Part shown: piece by piece, positions 25,421 to 36,611 of the stretch
Layout: each line of letters starts with the position of its first letter
How positions within the stretch are numbered: position 1 is the stretch's first letter
NCBI GenBank assembly: GCA_030549335.1
Contig: CM060198.1
Coordinates: forward strand, 45,349,353 to 45,413,352
Direction: 5' to 3'
Source: Pontederia crassipes
Taxonomy: Eukaryota; Streptophyta; Magnoliopsida; Commelinales; Pontederiaceae
DNA: 64,000 bases
The notes under the pieces: generated by a model
Seen by the model: only the letters and a program-made list of their open reading frames with translations
Databases searched by the model: none
Told to the model about the DNA's origin: nothing
Translations under genes and position numbers: made by a program

Positions 25421-26767
25421 TGATAGAAGCAAGTGCACTACTACTCAAGTAATAAAGTGAATGAGTAGAGTTATCGTTTCCATAATAATGGTTAATAACT
25501 TAAATTTTAGTTTTACTTTGTTAATTGAGAAATTAAGAAAATATATGATTTCAGATGTGAATAAAATGAAAATATAAAAATAAAGGAAATGATCACTTGG
25601 AGAAATAATGATTTGATGATTAAGGAATCTAATTATCACCACTAAAATGTAATGAATTTTCTCAACTTAGAATTAGTTGAATCAATAACAAAGTGAATTC
25701 CCAAATTTAGTTAACCAGTTTCAGGCTTTAACTACTATCTTATGAATAATTAGAATAAATCAATCCTTTCAATTTATAATTTACTTAATTAATCATAAGA
25801 TGCATTAAAATAGAATTAATATTAAGGGCTTTCTCAAGTCACCTTAATAACTACACAAATTAGGTCTCTTTCGATTTTCCTAATTGTGGCATTCAATAAT
25901 TAAGATCAATCCTATAAACTATTATGAAAATAATTACTTCTTCTCAAATAGCAATCAAATCATAAATCATGGAATGAAAGGAAAGTATTAAACATGAAAT
26001 TGCAATGCTATTAAAGATTCAAATTAACTAACAAAGACTTCAAAACATAAATAGGGTTAATGACCCTAATAAAGGAATAAATTTGAGAATAACAACATCA
26101 AATCTAATGAAAAAGATTAGGAAAAGAAAACAAATAACTCTGGCAGCCATTGTGCACGTGCTCTCACGAGTTTCCGGCAGAGCTTAGCTATTGTTCTTGC
26201 TCTTCTCCTCTTTGTATGCTTAAAATTTATGCTCCAGGGATGCTTTTCCATGTCCTCCTCTGCCTTCTTTTATAGGTTTTTCCATCCTCGAAAGGAAGAA
26301 ACCAAAATTTTATCCAAAAAGTGGATAAAATTTGCCTTCAAAATGCCCAACCATCCATTATCATGCCCGTGACCAAGTGTGGCAGGGCCATGACAGAGTG
26401 ATCGTCTTCTGGCAATGTGCTCACGGTAGTTAAGCATTTTAGCACGGCCATGACAAAATAATTTTTCACAGCATATTACGGCACTACCGTGACACTATGG
26501 GGAACGGTCATGAAAGTGGCAATTTTCCTTGAAAGCAACATAAACGGCCATGACCGAAGTGACCAAAGTTTTTGCTGTTGCACTGGCTGTTTTCGGTCAT
26601 TTTTCATAATTTTGATTTCCTACATCAAGTTTATCCAAACTTTAGGTAGAAATCAAATCTTAAAGAAATTATCTGAAATAAATCAGTCTTTCTCTTTTTT
26701 GCGCACAAAAGACTCCAAAAAATATAAATTAAATGACCTAAATTAATGCATGATTTTTCATGCATCA
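25421..26767 (-). repeat. Left LTR (3' LTR) of the Athila-like element
   Basis: It aligns along its length with 32607-33942: the AGCAAGTGCAC start context, GTAATAAAGTGAATGA, the Lys/Asn-poor AT-rich centre, the palindrome cluster (26340-26560) and the ATGCATGATTTTT..GCATCA end. Many single-base differences exist, so the insertion is not recent. Confidence 0.75.
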
Positions 26768-27777
26768 AATATCCTCAAGCTTATTATTTTGCTTGTCCTC
26801 AAGCAAATTTCAGATAAGGCACAAGGTTCCTTCATAAAACTAATATTTTTCTCTCACTATTCTTTTACCCAACTATCACTAAAGTATCTATTCTCAACCA
26901 ATATCTAATCTTGCAGAATTCTTAACCTTTAAACATGTCTTTTCCGCATATCTACAAATAATATTAGGCCATCTCATAAGAGTATCAATATTGAATCACA
27001 AGTCTTTAAGGAGCTTATTTTCATACTATTATCATTTCACATTTCATCATTAAGAATTTCTTTTTTTATATATACTTAAGAATTTAGTAATCCTCCGTAT
27101 TGCTCAAAGTGGTCCATATAAAGGGTTTTCGATTGACGGATCCCAGAGCAGATGTCCTTAGGTCGTCAGACAAAAATGCCCTACGGGACTAATTATACGG
27201 ACACATTAAAGTTCCAAAGGGTACTTTATACTTTTCACTTAACTGTTGGAGCTCAACTAGCCCTCTTTCCACTTTCACTTTAACATTAAAATTAAGTAGC
27301 ATAATTATAAGCTCCAAAGAGACTTAATATTTTTAATAAAGATGCAATTATAATCAAGACTAACATCATAGTAAATATGAGAGAAATTCAACCTTTAAAA
27401 GCTAGTCCTTCTGCTTAGCAATAAACTCAATCCAAATCCCAATACTCTGGTGATTCGATAAAAAGAAATTGTGATTGAATTTCATAAATTAAGCGATGTT
27501 TTAAAAATAAACTTAAAGACAATAAAATAATAAACAAGGAGAAATGAGATGACACATTTTATTTTATTTTATTTTTTGAAATTTTCATAATTACATGTAT
27601 GCCAAACAAAATAAGATGATCAACTCAAAATACTGAAATAAGACATGCCATGCAAATGCAAAACAGACTAAGACCCTCCCCCAAGCTCGAACCTAACACT
27701 ATCCCAGTGTTAGGCCCGTACATAGATAGAAGAAATAGAAAATACAAAAGTAGTAAAGTGCAAAAGAGAGGAGGAGA

Positions 27778-29068
27778 AACAACCCAAGTGTAGTGCTCTC
27801 GTGGAGGCGATGGCAGGTCTGGAACGAAGTGTCCCTGCCTCACATGATAGTCGTACATCCGCTCTATCCGACTCTGGCGCCCTGCTAAGTCAGTGAGGCT
27901 CTGTTGCTGCTCTTGGAAGAACTCCTGCTGCTGGACCTACATAGTCGTAAGAATGTCATGAAGGATAGTGAAATCATAAGTCGAAGGTGGCTGAGGTGAT
28001 TCTATGTCCATCTGAACTGGTGTAGAATATGAAGGGCCCGCCTCTGCACCATAATCCTCTGGAATAATGGGAGGTGCCTCCTGTCCTGCTCCCAGTGTCG
28101 AGAAGAATAGCCAGTTATCACGGTTGAACACCGTGATTCTATCAATGTCCACTGAAAAAATAGGGATAGAAGGGTCTTTGAACTTGAATACATATTCCTT
28201 TCCAGATTCTTGAACTACCATCTTCATACCTTTCCAGATTCTTGAACTACCATCTTCATAGAGTTGACAACTATTCTGTCCAAGAACATAGAACTTGGTA
28301 CTCATGTGGCATGCTCCAAATCAATCTCCAATCGACGTGCAATCGGGTAATTAAGCCATCAACAGTGCTTTTGCCTTTGTCTCGTGTGGCATTCTTTTGA
28401 AAATATTGAATCATGTAATACCCCATACCCATAATAACATTATGCAACATGGCCCACATAACAAATAACTGAAATAAAGTAACAGACCCCTCACTATCTC
28501 CTCTCGAAAACAAGCCACATGATAAAAATCTATGCACATATATCAAAATAGGGTTCTAAATATTCGTACTCTTTGCTGTTTTGAGGTGTAGCCAACTCTC
28601 CCCAGTTATCTCTCTCCAGAATGATGACCTATCAAACTCTCTATCATAATCCTGCAAGCCTTCACTGGGGAAGTTATAAATATCACTAAGCTACTCACGT
28701 TTAAGCTGAAACTTCCTGTTATGCATCCTGAAACTAAGAACTAAAAACTTGTCATCAGTAGCAAAGGAAGATAAGAATTCAATTGTGAACCTCTCATAGC
28801 TATTCCATGAGCTTGTGGCAAATGAATACAGTCCAATGTTCTCATGCATAAGGACATCGTCCTTCATATGGAACTCTGTCATAGTCGCATCATGCAGAAA
28901 TCGAGTGGGAGCAAGTGACAATTGTTCAAGTTTTCGTGCATGAACATTTTGCTCCCTATCTCGATACTCAATCTGATCTGGCTGAGCAATCAAAGCATAT
29001 GAAGGCTCTCCAAGCCTTGGTTGCTTTGGAGGATGACTCACGGGCTTCTTTCGGCGAGGTTCGGACAT
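27778..29068 (-). pseudogene. Athila-type gag-like ORF, broken
   Basis: The start MSEPRRKKP at 29068 leads into a run with RFTIEFLSSF and FRMHNRKFQL. After a TAG near 28690 and another near 28555 in the same frame, it continues with YVHRFLSCGLFSRGDSEG, LFQLFVMWAM and KSTVDGLIT. That order resembles the N-terminal ORF of Athila-group elements. The frame then changes near 28305, and the tail (28305-27937 and on) ends with a Gln-rich stretch and YHVRQGHFVPDLP. A perfect 32-bp tandem duplication at 28197-28260 adds a further shift. No zinc knuckle was seen. It cannot make a full protein. Confidence 0.65.
28197..28260. repeat. Perfect 32-bp tandem duplication in the gag relic
   Basis: The unit 28197-28228 (starting CCTTTCCAGATTC) is repeated exactly at 28229-28260. 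Because 32 is not a multiple of three, it changes the reading frame of the gag relic. Confidence 0.95.
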
Positions 29069-29089
29069 CGTTCAACAATTTCAAGTCAC

Positions 29090-30400
29090 TGTGACGGCCG
29101 TTCCGGGTTGTTTCACGGTTATGCTGGAGGGCGGAGGTGATCCCCGCCCTCACCCTTCACGGTCGTGCTTGTAAAAGAGGTTGCAAAAAGGGCATTGTAG
29201 GGCTGCCGAACGCTTGTTGAGAGGTACCAGCAATGATGATCGAGATGACGCCGACGACTTGATACTCACCGTTGTCAATGGAGATCGAAGCCGGATAGTC
29301 GATGGTGGATTCAGAGGCCGCAACTGACGGCGATGGATTGAGATGCGCCTGGCAGGTGGCACGATGGCTGATATTAGCGTGGCGATGGTCGAGAGGAGGC
29401 GCAGCGCAGGCTCGACAGTAGCGATCACAGTTGGCGGTGAAGTCGGCGTGAAGTGCTGAGGTTGCTGGCAATTTGTGGAACAGAGCAGATGGCCGATGAT
29501 AATGGAGGGCGACCGACGAAGAAGAGCTGATGTCGGCGTCGAGATCGGAAGGTTGCAAGGTGAGGCTCTAGAGTCGCTGGGTGCTGAGGAAAAAGGCCGG
29601 TCGAAGTGGTGTCGTGACCGGCAAGCAAGATGAAAGTGAGATCGAAGATGCTGGCTTCCTCAGGGTCCAACGGCCGACGCCTTGGACTCGACGACTGCAA
29701 CGGTGGTGCACGATCTGAGCAAGAGGCAATGCAAGGCAATGCCGTGTGTGATGCGAATTACTCGGGTTGCCGGCAGCTTGTCGAGCGAGGGCGCCGACGG
29801 ATTAGATGAAGAGAAGATGGCCGACGTAGAAGAAGATGATATGCCGACAGCAAAATCGACTATTTTCTTGGCAGCAGATCAGGATTGGGATGGGTCCTCA
29901 CGCAGGATCACAGCGGCTTGATCAAGACTACGATGTCAGCGACGGAGCAGTCGCAGCCGGCGATATCTTGAGCAACCGGTGATTTTCACATGGCGGCGGT
30001 CTGAGGCGGCGCAGTGCGGGCTAGGGCTCGACGATGGCAATGGGGATGGTCGGTGGTATGCAGGTAGCACGGGTTGAGGCTAGCGGTCACGCCCGTGTCC
30101 CTCTTGAGAGGAGTTGAATGGTCCGATTTGCGCCTTAGTATTTTGGATTCATGCCACCTGTCCTGAAAGGAAGAACAGTTGTGATATAACATGTAACGGG
30201 CGTGCCCGATATATCGATTTCATAACGGCCATGCGCAGTGAGAATGGTCGTGCTCATGGGCATATGCGCGTCTGGAACGGCCGTTCCGGACAGTGGCACG
30301 GCCATTACTGAGGCGTTGAGGCTTCGAATAACTTGCACGGCCGTGCCATGCTAGAGGAACGGCCATGACCGTATCCTTTTGGAAGCAATATGAGAATCCC
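29090..30400. other. GC-rich interior block of the Athila-like element
   Basis: This CG-dinucleotide-rich block contrasts with the AT-rich element around it. The flanks (29090-29165 and 30060-30370) carry more CACGGCCGTG-type palindromes. The centre has open frames on both strands, as expected from GC content, with no convincing domain. It may be captured host DNA, but the source is not recognisable. Confidence 0.4.
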
Positions 30401-30599
30401 AACTAATCTAAACTAAACTTTCAATGTGAACTAATCTAAATTAAAGAATCTAATACTAATGCTTATTAATGAAAACTAAGGAGAAGGTCTAACCAAAATT
30501 CAAAGGAAATTTATAATTCTAAAGAAAATACTAAACTAATCTAATACTAATGCTAAAAACTAAGGGGACAGGTTGAATAGTTCTAAGTTATAGTCATTA

Positions 30600-31570
30600 G
30601 CTTGACTTTTACCCTTCCGTTACCTCAAGTATCTGGAAAGGATTTAAAGTGATCTTTTTCCATCTTACCTCTAATGTAATTCTTGAGGCATTGTCCCTCA
30701 ACTTTGAAAGAATTATCTGGATCTTCTTGTGGAGCTTGATTCTTGGGCTTCCAATGCATCGAATTTTGTGATGTTTGAGGTGATGACGTGTGTTCCCTTC
30801 TATCGATGAATGATTTGGAGGTAATGATGGTATGGTTGTTGGACTTTTTGGAGGCAGATTTCTTCTACGCACTTGTCCATCTTCCATAATATATTCACTT
30901 GTTTCCTTGACACTCCACTGAGTAGTCCATGACTTTTGATAATAATTTTTACTTGGTCTCCGTTTTCCTGGATTAAAATATTACAAGTGACATGGACATA
31001 TAATGGGTGTAGAGTTATCCCCAATATTGTTCCTCATGGTATAAGATGTTTCAGAAGCCAAGTCTTCAACTTTCTTTTCCAATGCTTAAAACTTTCCTAC
31101 AGAATATCAAACTTGACATTAAAATTTGGGGATTGAGGAGGAGAAGAAATCATAACTGGTTGTTGATCCTTCAATTGTGCCAATTGTGATTGTAGATTGC
31201 TGATAATTTGATTTTGTAATGTAAATATTTTCTCTATAACTACAATCACATGTCACAACTTTTCTTCGATGTTGGAATTTGACTCTGAGTGAGTAGGTGG
31301 AGGAAAATCATTTTTCATTTGGATCTTAGCCTCCAATTTCTCTACTTGTCCCAGCAACTTCATAAAGATTTTTTCTTGAAGTTAAAATTTTTCCTCAGTC
31401 GTTGTCATAAACTTTAACATCATGTCTTCAATTGTAGACTTTCTTTGTACTATGGGAATGAGTGGAATACTGTTATTTGCAATTTGTGATATTTGTGCTT
31501 CATGATCCTCAAGCACCTGTCTTTGTTCTTGCAGATAATAATCTCCCATAGTCTTTGGTTTTGTTATCAT
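30600..31570 (-). pseudogene. Degenerate retroelement ORF upstream of the gag relic
   Basis: On the minus strand from 31570 a frame starts MITKPKTMGDYY and continues past a stop near 31380 with QEKIFMKLLGQVEKLEAKIQ-like coiled-coil text, then Gln/Ser/Pro-rich sequence, then disrupted frames down to about 30609. The phrase TMGDYY recalls the beginnings of gypsy gag proteins. It probably represents the original gag start of the element. Confidence 0.35.
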
Positions 31571-31617
31571 TCTAATTGCCTCTTAAAGATATCTCCCGAT
31601 CACAAATAAATAAATAA

Positions 31618-32466
31618 CAACAACAACAACAACAAAGCCTTATTCCACTAGGTGGGGTCGGCTACATGAATCATACGACGTCATTCCGCTCTATTAGTAA
31701 CCAAAACTTTCGGTATATTATTCACCAATAGATCTTGCTCTATTAGTTCGCCAAGTGTCCGCCTTGGCCTCCCTCTCCCTCTTTTAATCGGACTCCAGAT
31801 TATTTGATCTACTCTTCTTACTGGCGCATCTAATGGTCTTCTTTGAACATGACCAAACCATCTCAAACGATTCTCTACCATTTTCTCACTAATAGGAGCC
31901 ACTCCGACTCGTTCACGTATATGGTCATTCCTAATCTTATCTAATCTTGTATGACCACACATCCATCTCAACATCCTCATTTCGGCTACCCCCACTTTAC
32001 GTTCATGTTGTCCCTTCATAGCCCAGCATTCACTACCATATAACACTGCTGGCCTTATAGCAGTACGATAGAATTTTCCTTTAATTTTATTGGGTACTTT
32101 TCTATCACAAAGAACTCTAGTGGCTTTCCTCCACTTACACCAACCAGCTTGAATTCTATGATTAACATCGTCATCAATCTCACCATCTTGTCTTACAATT
32201 GATCCTAAATATTTAAACTTTGTCACTTGAGAAATTATATCCTCCCCTAGCCTAACTTTCAAATCATCTCTAAGTTGTTTATTTATGAAATTGCTATGCA
32301 TATATTCTGTTTTATTCCTACTTAAATGAAAACCCTTTGACTCCAACGTATTTCTCCATATTTCTAATTTTGTATTAATCTCTTCTCTTGAATCCGCTAA
32401 AAGTACTATATCATCCGCAAATAGCATGCACTTAGGTACCTCCTCTGTGATACTCTCGGTGGATTT
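31618..32466 (-). mobile_element. 5'-truncated LINE (RTE-like)
   Basis: The 3' end, at the left, has a (TTG)n tail and the word CCACCTAGTGGAATAAGGCT. The likely target-site duplication is the 14-bp AAATAAATAAATAA at 31604-31617 and 32467-32480, though low complexity weakens this. It interrupts the Athila-like element close to its right LTR. The SINE at 23975 shares the tail. Confidence 0.75.
31681..32463 (-). pseudogene. LINE reverse transcriptase, C-terminal half
   Basis: The frame enters the LINE at about residue 62 of an open stretch that starts in unrelated LTR DNA, so its first Met is not a real start. The LINE part contains FADDIVLLA, the catalytic box of non-LTR reverse transcriptases, then GFHLSRNKTEYM, KYLGSIVRQDG and YGSECW. 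It ends with LRWFGHVQRRP and RGRGRPRRT before the stop at 31681. That C-terminal signature fits RTE-clade LINEs. The endonuclease and N-terminal RT are missing, so it is inactive although the remaining frame is open. Confidence 0.8.
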
Positions 32467-32582
32467 AAATAAATAAATAAATGTGAAAGTATGTGAATTA
32501 ATAAGAATTCGCGTGGAATTTAATAGAAAAATAAAAGCACTCAAATAACAAGTAAAATAAAAATAAAAGTTATTAAACACTG

Positions 32583-32602
32583 TCCCCAACAATGGCGTAA
32601 AA
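32583..32602 (-). other. Candidate primer-binding site of the Athila-like element
   Basis: Read on the minus strand it gives a diverged form of TGGCGCCGTTGCCGGGGA, complementary to the 3' end of tRNA-Asp as used by Athila elements. It lies next to the LTR edge at 32607. Confidence 0.5.
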
Positions 32603-32606
32603 AACT

Positions 32607-33942
32607 TGATGCATTTAAAATTGATAGCAAACGCTAGCAAGTGCACTAGTTGCTTAAGTAATAAAGTGAATGAATAGAGTTATCGTTCCCACGAGGATGG
32701 TTAATAACTTAAATTATATTTTTACATGTTAATTGAGAAATTAAGAAAATATATGATTTCAGATGTGAATAAAAAGAAAATAATAAAAATAAAGGAAATG
32801 ATCACCTAAAGAAATAATGATTCGACGATTGAGGCACCTAATTATCACCACTAAAATGTAATGAATTTTCTTAACTTAGAATTAGTTGAATAAAAAACAA
32901 AGTGAATTCCCAAATTTAGTTAACCAAATTTTCTTAACTTAGGCTTTAACTACTATCTTATGAAAAATTAGAATAAATTAATCCTTTTGGTTTTTAATTT
33001 ACTTAATTAATCATAAGATGCATTAAAACGGAATTAATATTAAGGGCTTTCTAAAGTCACCATAACAATTACACAAATTAGATCACTTTTGATTTCCCTA
33101 ATTGTGACATGCAATAATTAAGATCAATCTTATAAACTATTATGAAAATAATTACTTCTTCTCAGATAGCAATCAAATCATAAATCATGGAATGAAAGGA
33201 AAGTATTAAACATGAAATTGCAATGCTATTAAGGGTTCAAATTAAACTAATATTAACAAAGACTTCAAAACATAATAGGGTTCAACTAGAATGGCCCTAA
33301 TAAAGGAATAAATTTGAGAATAACAACATCAAATCTAATGAAAAATATTGGAAAAAGAAAACAAAGAACTCTGGCAGCCGCTGTGCACGTGCTCTCGCGA
33401 GTTTCTGGCAGAGCTTCGCTATTGGTCCTCCTCTGCCTCCTTTTATAGGTTTTTCCATCCCCAAAGGAAGAAACTAAAAATTTATTCGAAAAGTGGATAA
33501 AATTTGCCTTCAAAACTCAACCGTCTGCCATCACGATCGTGACCAAGTGTGGCACGACCGTGACAGAGCGATCATCTTCTGGCAACTCGCTCGCCATCGT
33601 TAAGCATTCTAGCATGGCCGTGACAAAATGATTTTTCACACCATATTACAGCACGGCCGTGACACCATGAGGAACGGCCGTGAAAGTGGCAATTTTCCTT
33701 GAAAGCAACAGAAATGACCATGACAATAATGAGCACGACCGTGACCGAAGCTTCTGCTAGGTTGTTTTCGGTCATTTTTCGTAATTTTACTTTCCTACAA
33801 CAAGATTATCGGAACTTTAGGTTGAAATCAAATCTTAAAGAAATTATCTAAAAATAAATCAATTATCTCTTCTTTGCACATAGAAGACTTAAAAAAATAT
33901 AAATTAAATGACCTAAATTAATGCATGATTTTTTGCGCATCA
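32607..33942 (-). repeat. Right LTR (5' LTR) of the Athila-like element
   Basis: It begins TGATGC and ends GCATCA, short inverted ends typical of LTRs. It contains a palindrome cluster at 33520-33750 with the CACGGCCGTGA theme. Confidence 0.75.
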
Positions 33943-34223
33943 TATTTTGTAGTCCAAAAATATTATGTAATATTTATTTTAAAGTGAAAAAATGAGTTTT
34001 TTTATTTAAATATTATTTTTATATGCACTAAATTAAATAAAAAATAAAACATTAAAATAAATAAATAAATAGTTGTGTCTTGAACTAGGTTTGAGACTTT
34101 CTAATGTGTATCCAACTAGATCATGCTTTGGGTTGTGGTCGGGTCTAATCGGGTCGTCAGGACCCAGTGAAGACCGTCGGTCTAGACGTCTCAAAAGCTA
34201 AATTTTGTTGTCTCTTCTATAGG
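33943..34223. other. Flank between LTR and hAT-like element
   Basis: AT-rich DNA followed by a GC-richer stretch from about 34090. Nothing recognised. Confidence 0.4.
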
Positions 34224-34658
34224 CAGTGTTGTAAGACTCGACCCAGCCTGGCCGGTCGGACTAGTGTCCGAGCACTAAAATGGACTACGGGTCGTCCAAA
34301 ACCCGGCCATGGAGTTGACCCACTTTGACCCGGTCAAAATCTGAGTTCAACCGGCCACTCGACGGATTTGATTGACCGAGCAGGTCAAGTTATAAAATGC
34401 AAAAAAAATAAAATGTACAAAAATTATTAAATATTTTATAATATTATATATATATTTGAAATTTATGTTTCAAGATTCTTCTTTATCACATATATATAAT
34501 TTCATTGATATCTTTACTTTTTGTAATTACTCACAAGATTTTTTATTTAGAAAATATTCATTTGATTATTTACTTTATTGTATTATTTGATCTGAATTAT
34601 TTTATATATTACATTATATTTTTCCTAAATAATATATTACATATTAATAATATTACAA

Positions 34659-34806
34659 GAGTAATATTAGGGTGCTACCACATTGTGTGGTAGCATCCTA
34701 CGCCCACTAAAATCCTACCGTACATTCGATGTATGCACGCACGGACGGTGATGAAAGCATTCACACGGTTCATCGTCGTCTGGTTCGCGCGATTCGACTT
34801 CTCCCC
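34659..34806 (+). repeat. MULE left terminal inverted repeat
   Basis: It matches the complement of 40646-40782 through CGCCCACTAAAATCCTACCG, GACGGTGATGAAAGCATTCA and GATTCGACTTCTCCCC. A near-terminal hairpin, TGCTACCACA-TTG-TGTGGTAGCA (34674-34696), is longer than its counterpart at the right end. Confidence 0.9.
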
Positions 34807-34859
34807 TGGCGTTAGGTTTTCCTCTCCGCGCGTGACGACGGCTTGCATTTATCCCCTGG

Positions 34860-35560
34860 CGAGGGACTAGGGCACTGACGACGAGTCTCTCCTCCTCTTC
34901 GCCTTCTCCGTGCACGATCGAGTCTCCACCTCCTCACCACGAGACGCTAGGGGCACAGACAGTGGCCGACATCCTCCTCCTCCTCCTCCTCGCGAGCGAC
35001 TAGGGCACAGACGCAATGATCGAGTCTCCGTGACTTCTCCCCTCGCGATCGAGTCTCCTCCTCCTCTTCGGCTTCACTGCATGTGTCTTCGCTCACCCCG
35101 AGACGCTAGGGCACAGACGGCGGCCAGCATCATCCTCCTCTTCGCGAGACGCTAGGGCACAGACATCGGCCGACAGCCTCCTCCTCCTCCTCTTCGCAAG
35201 TGTCTAGGGCAGAGACGGTGGCCGGCATACTTCCCCTCTCCGCGAGACGCTAGGGCACAGATGGCGGCCGACATCGTCCTCCTCTCCGCGAGACTCTAGG
35301 GCACAGACGTCGATCGACAGCCTCCTCCTCCTCCTCTCCACGATTGTCTAGGGCAGAGACGCAAGCGTTTCTCTTCCTCCGCCTACTCATGAGCGGCTAG
35401 GTCACAGCGGCCGCCCATCTTTCTCACGGTTGTCCAAAATGCCTTCCTATATTGTTTATGTGCATCGTTGTTTATTTTGTTTATATGTTCTCTTGTTCTC
35501 ATGGCTAGGGCACAGATGCTGGGTGACAAAGGCCTGTCAATGACACCGGGCTAGAGCTGA
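34860..35560 (+). repeat. MULE left subterminal GC-rich tandem array
   Basis: About eleven imperfect units of roughly 45-60 bp carry CGAGACGCTAGGGCACAGAC followed by CGGCCGACA and CTCCTCCTC. Positions of CTAGGG include 34998, 35104, 35150, 35205, 35247, 35294, 35347 and 35504. Open frames through it are repeat artefacts. Confidence 0.8.
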
Positions 35561-35959
35561 AGGACACAAACGTTGGGCAACAGAGGGATACTCGATGACG
35601 AAGGGCACGCGCACGGTTACTTACACAGCAGTGACTTAGGGCAAAAAAGGTTTTGATCTCCTTCATGCTTGTACAACAATTTGTTTAAGCATTATTGTGG
35701 TAAATGGCAATTGAACTATAATGTTTCCTATGTTCTACTTTCTTAATTTTGTAATTGAACTTCCTTAATTCATTTCTAGGCAGGATTTCTCATTCATATC
35801 ATATTAATGAACATTTCTAACATGCCTTTCTACTATAATGTTTACAACCAAATAATGTTTACATATTGGTTTGAATCATAGTGTTTACGGATTGGTGAAA
35901 TATTTTGATTTTTTCTTCATTCTTCTGTGCACTTATATTGCTTCTACAATTTAGTTATA

Positions 35960-36409
35960 ATGTCGAGAGTGAAACCATCAATTACACCACTATGTCATTG
36001 TCATGAAGTTGCTGCTATTAAAACCTCATGGGCAGAAGCAAATCCTTTATGGGTGCATCAATTATGACGTAAGATTTTAAATTTAATTGTGCCATTTCCG
36101 ACTTGCTTATAATGAAGTTTACTTTGACTTTGATTCATATTTTATTCGCAGGAAAATGGGGGTTGTCAATATTTTCAATGGCTTGATCCTGAAGTTGATT
36201 CTTGATATCAAAGCCTTCTTAATGGTTTATTAAGGAGGATCAAGCAAATAGACTCTGATGGCAAAGATGAAAAGAAAATGTTACAATATATTATCGAAGA
36301 TGAAAGGAGAATATTTCAAGTTGTCATTGACGTTGAAAGGAGAAAATGTAAATCTTATAAAAATTTGACGATATGCTTGATACTGATAATGATATATATC
36401 TTGAAATAA
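35960..36409 (+). pseudogene. GRF-type zinc-finger gene carried by the MULE (2 exons)
   Basis: Exon 1 (35960-36068) starts MSRVKPSITPLCHCHEVAAI..SWAEANP and, after a small frame-changing deletion near 36050, YGCINYD. The intron 36069-36151 has GT-AG ends. Exon 2 begins GGCQYFQWLDPEVDS. Together these give the CxC..C..C pattern and the aromatic GGCxYFxW box of the zf-GRF domain, a nucleic-acid-binding zinc finger. A TGA at 36203 is in frame. Past it the frame stays open through a Lys/Glu-rich helix to a hydrophobic C-terminal segment (CLILIMIYIL) ending at 36409. That layout, GRF finger, helix and C-terminal membrane anchor, is common in small plant GRF proteins. The retained intron suggests DNA-level capture or a native MULE gene. 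It is broken as it stands. Confidence 0.65.
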
Positions 36410-36611
36410 AATGTGTAATGTCATTTGTGTTGTAATGTTATTGAAACTAGAAAGAAAGTATTATGTAGTTGTGTAAGCATTATGTAGTTGTCGAATTGTA
36501 ATGTTACCTTGATATGTAGTATTATGTAGTTTATATTTGCCTGATACGTTTAAGTCAAATTGTCGAATTGTAATATTATCGAATTGTCGAATTGTAATGT
36601 TATCGTGGGGA

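Larger units (their letters stand above)
25421..33942 (-). mobile_element. Non-autonomous Athila-like LTR retrotransposon
   Basis: Long direct repeats at 25421-26767 and 32607-33942 bound a 5.8 kb interior with gag-like frames only on the minus strand. The 32607 side starts TGATGC and ends GCATCA. A candidate primer-binding site lies at 32583-32602, just inside the right LTR, as expected for a minus-strand element. A degenerate purine tract (26768-26785 read on the minus strand) abuts the left LTR. I find no protease, reverse transcriptase, RNase H or integrase of its own. A LINE fragment sits inside. No matching 5-bp duplication was found at the outer edges, and the left LTR lacks the first bases seen in the right one. 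Athila is inferred from the style of the gag protein and the primer site. Confidence 0.7.

Noticed and set aside
25151-26560. Regularly repeated palindromes as a possible CRISPR-like array
   Set aside because: The repeats are degenerate, irregularly spaced and lie in plant LTRs. There are no constant repeats with unique spacers and no cas genes.
29425-29739. Phrase FILLAGHDTTS on the minus strand resembling a cytochrome P450 I-helix
   Set aside because: No ExxR, PERF or heme-Cys motif follows in any frame, and the residues on both sides do not fit a P450. The block is CG-rich and gives long frames on both strands, so the match is probably chance.
31681-32646. Taking the 321-codon frame as one gene from its first Met
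   Set aside because: The first 60 or so codons lie in the LTR and primer region of another element. The LINE protein only begins where the LINE insertion starts, near 32466.
34715-35155. Open frames in the MULE left end
   Set aside because: They run through the terminal inverted repeat and the GC-rich tandem array. Mirror-image frames occur at the right end (40449-40737).
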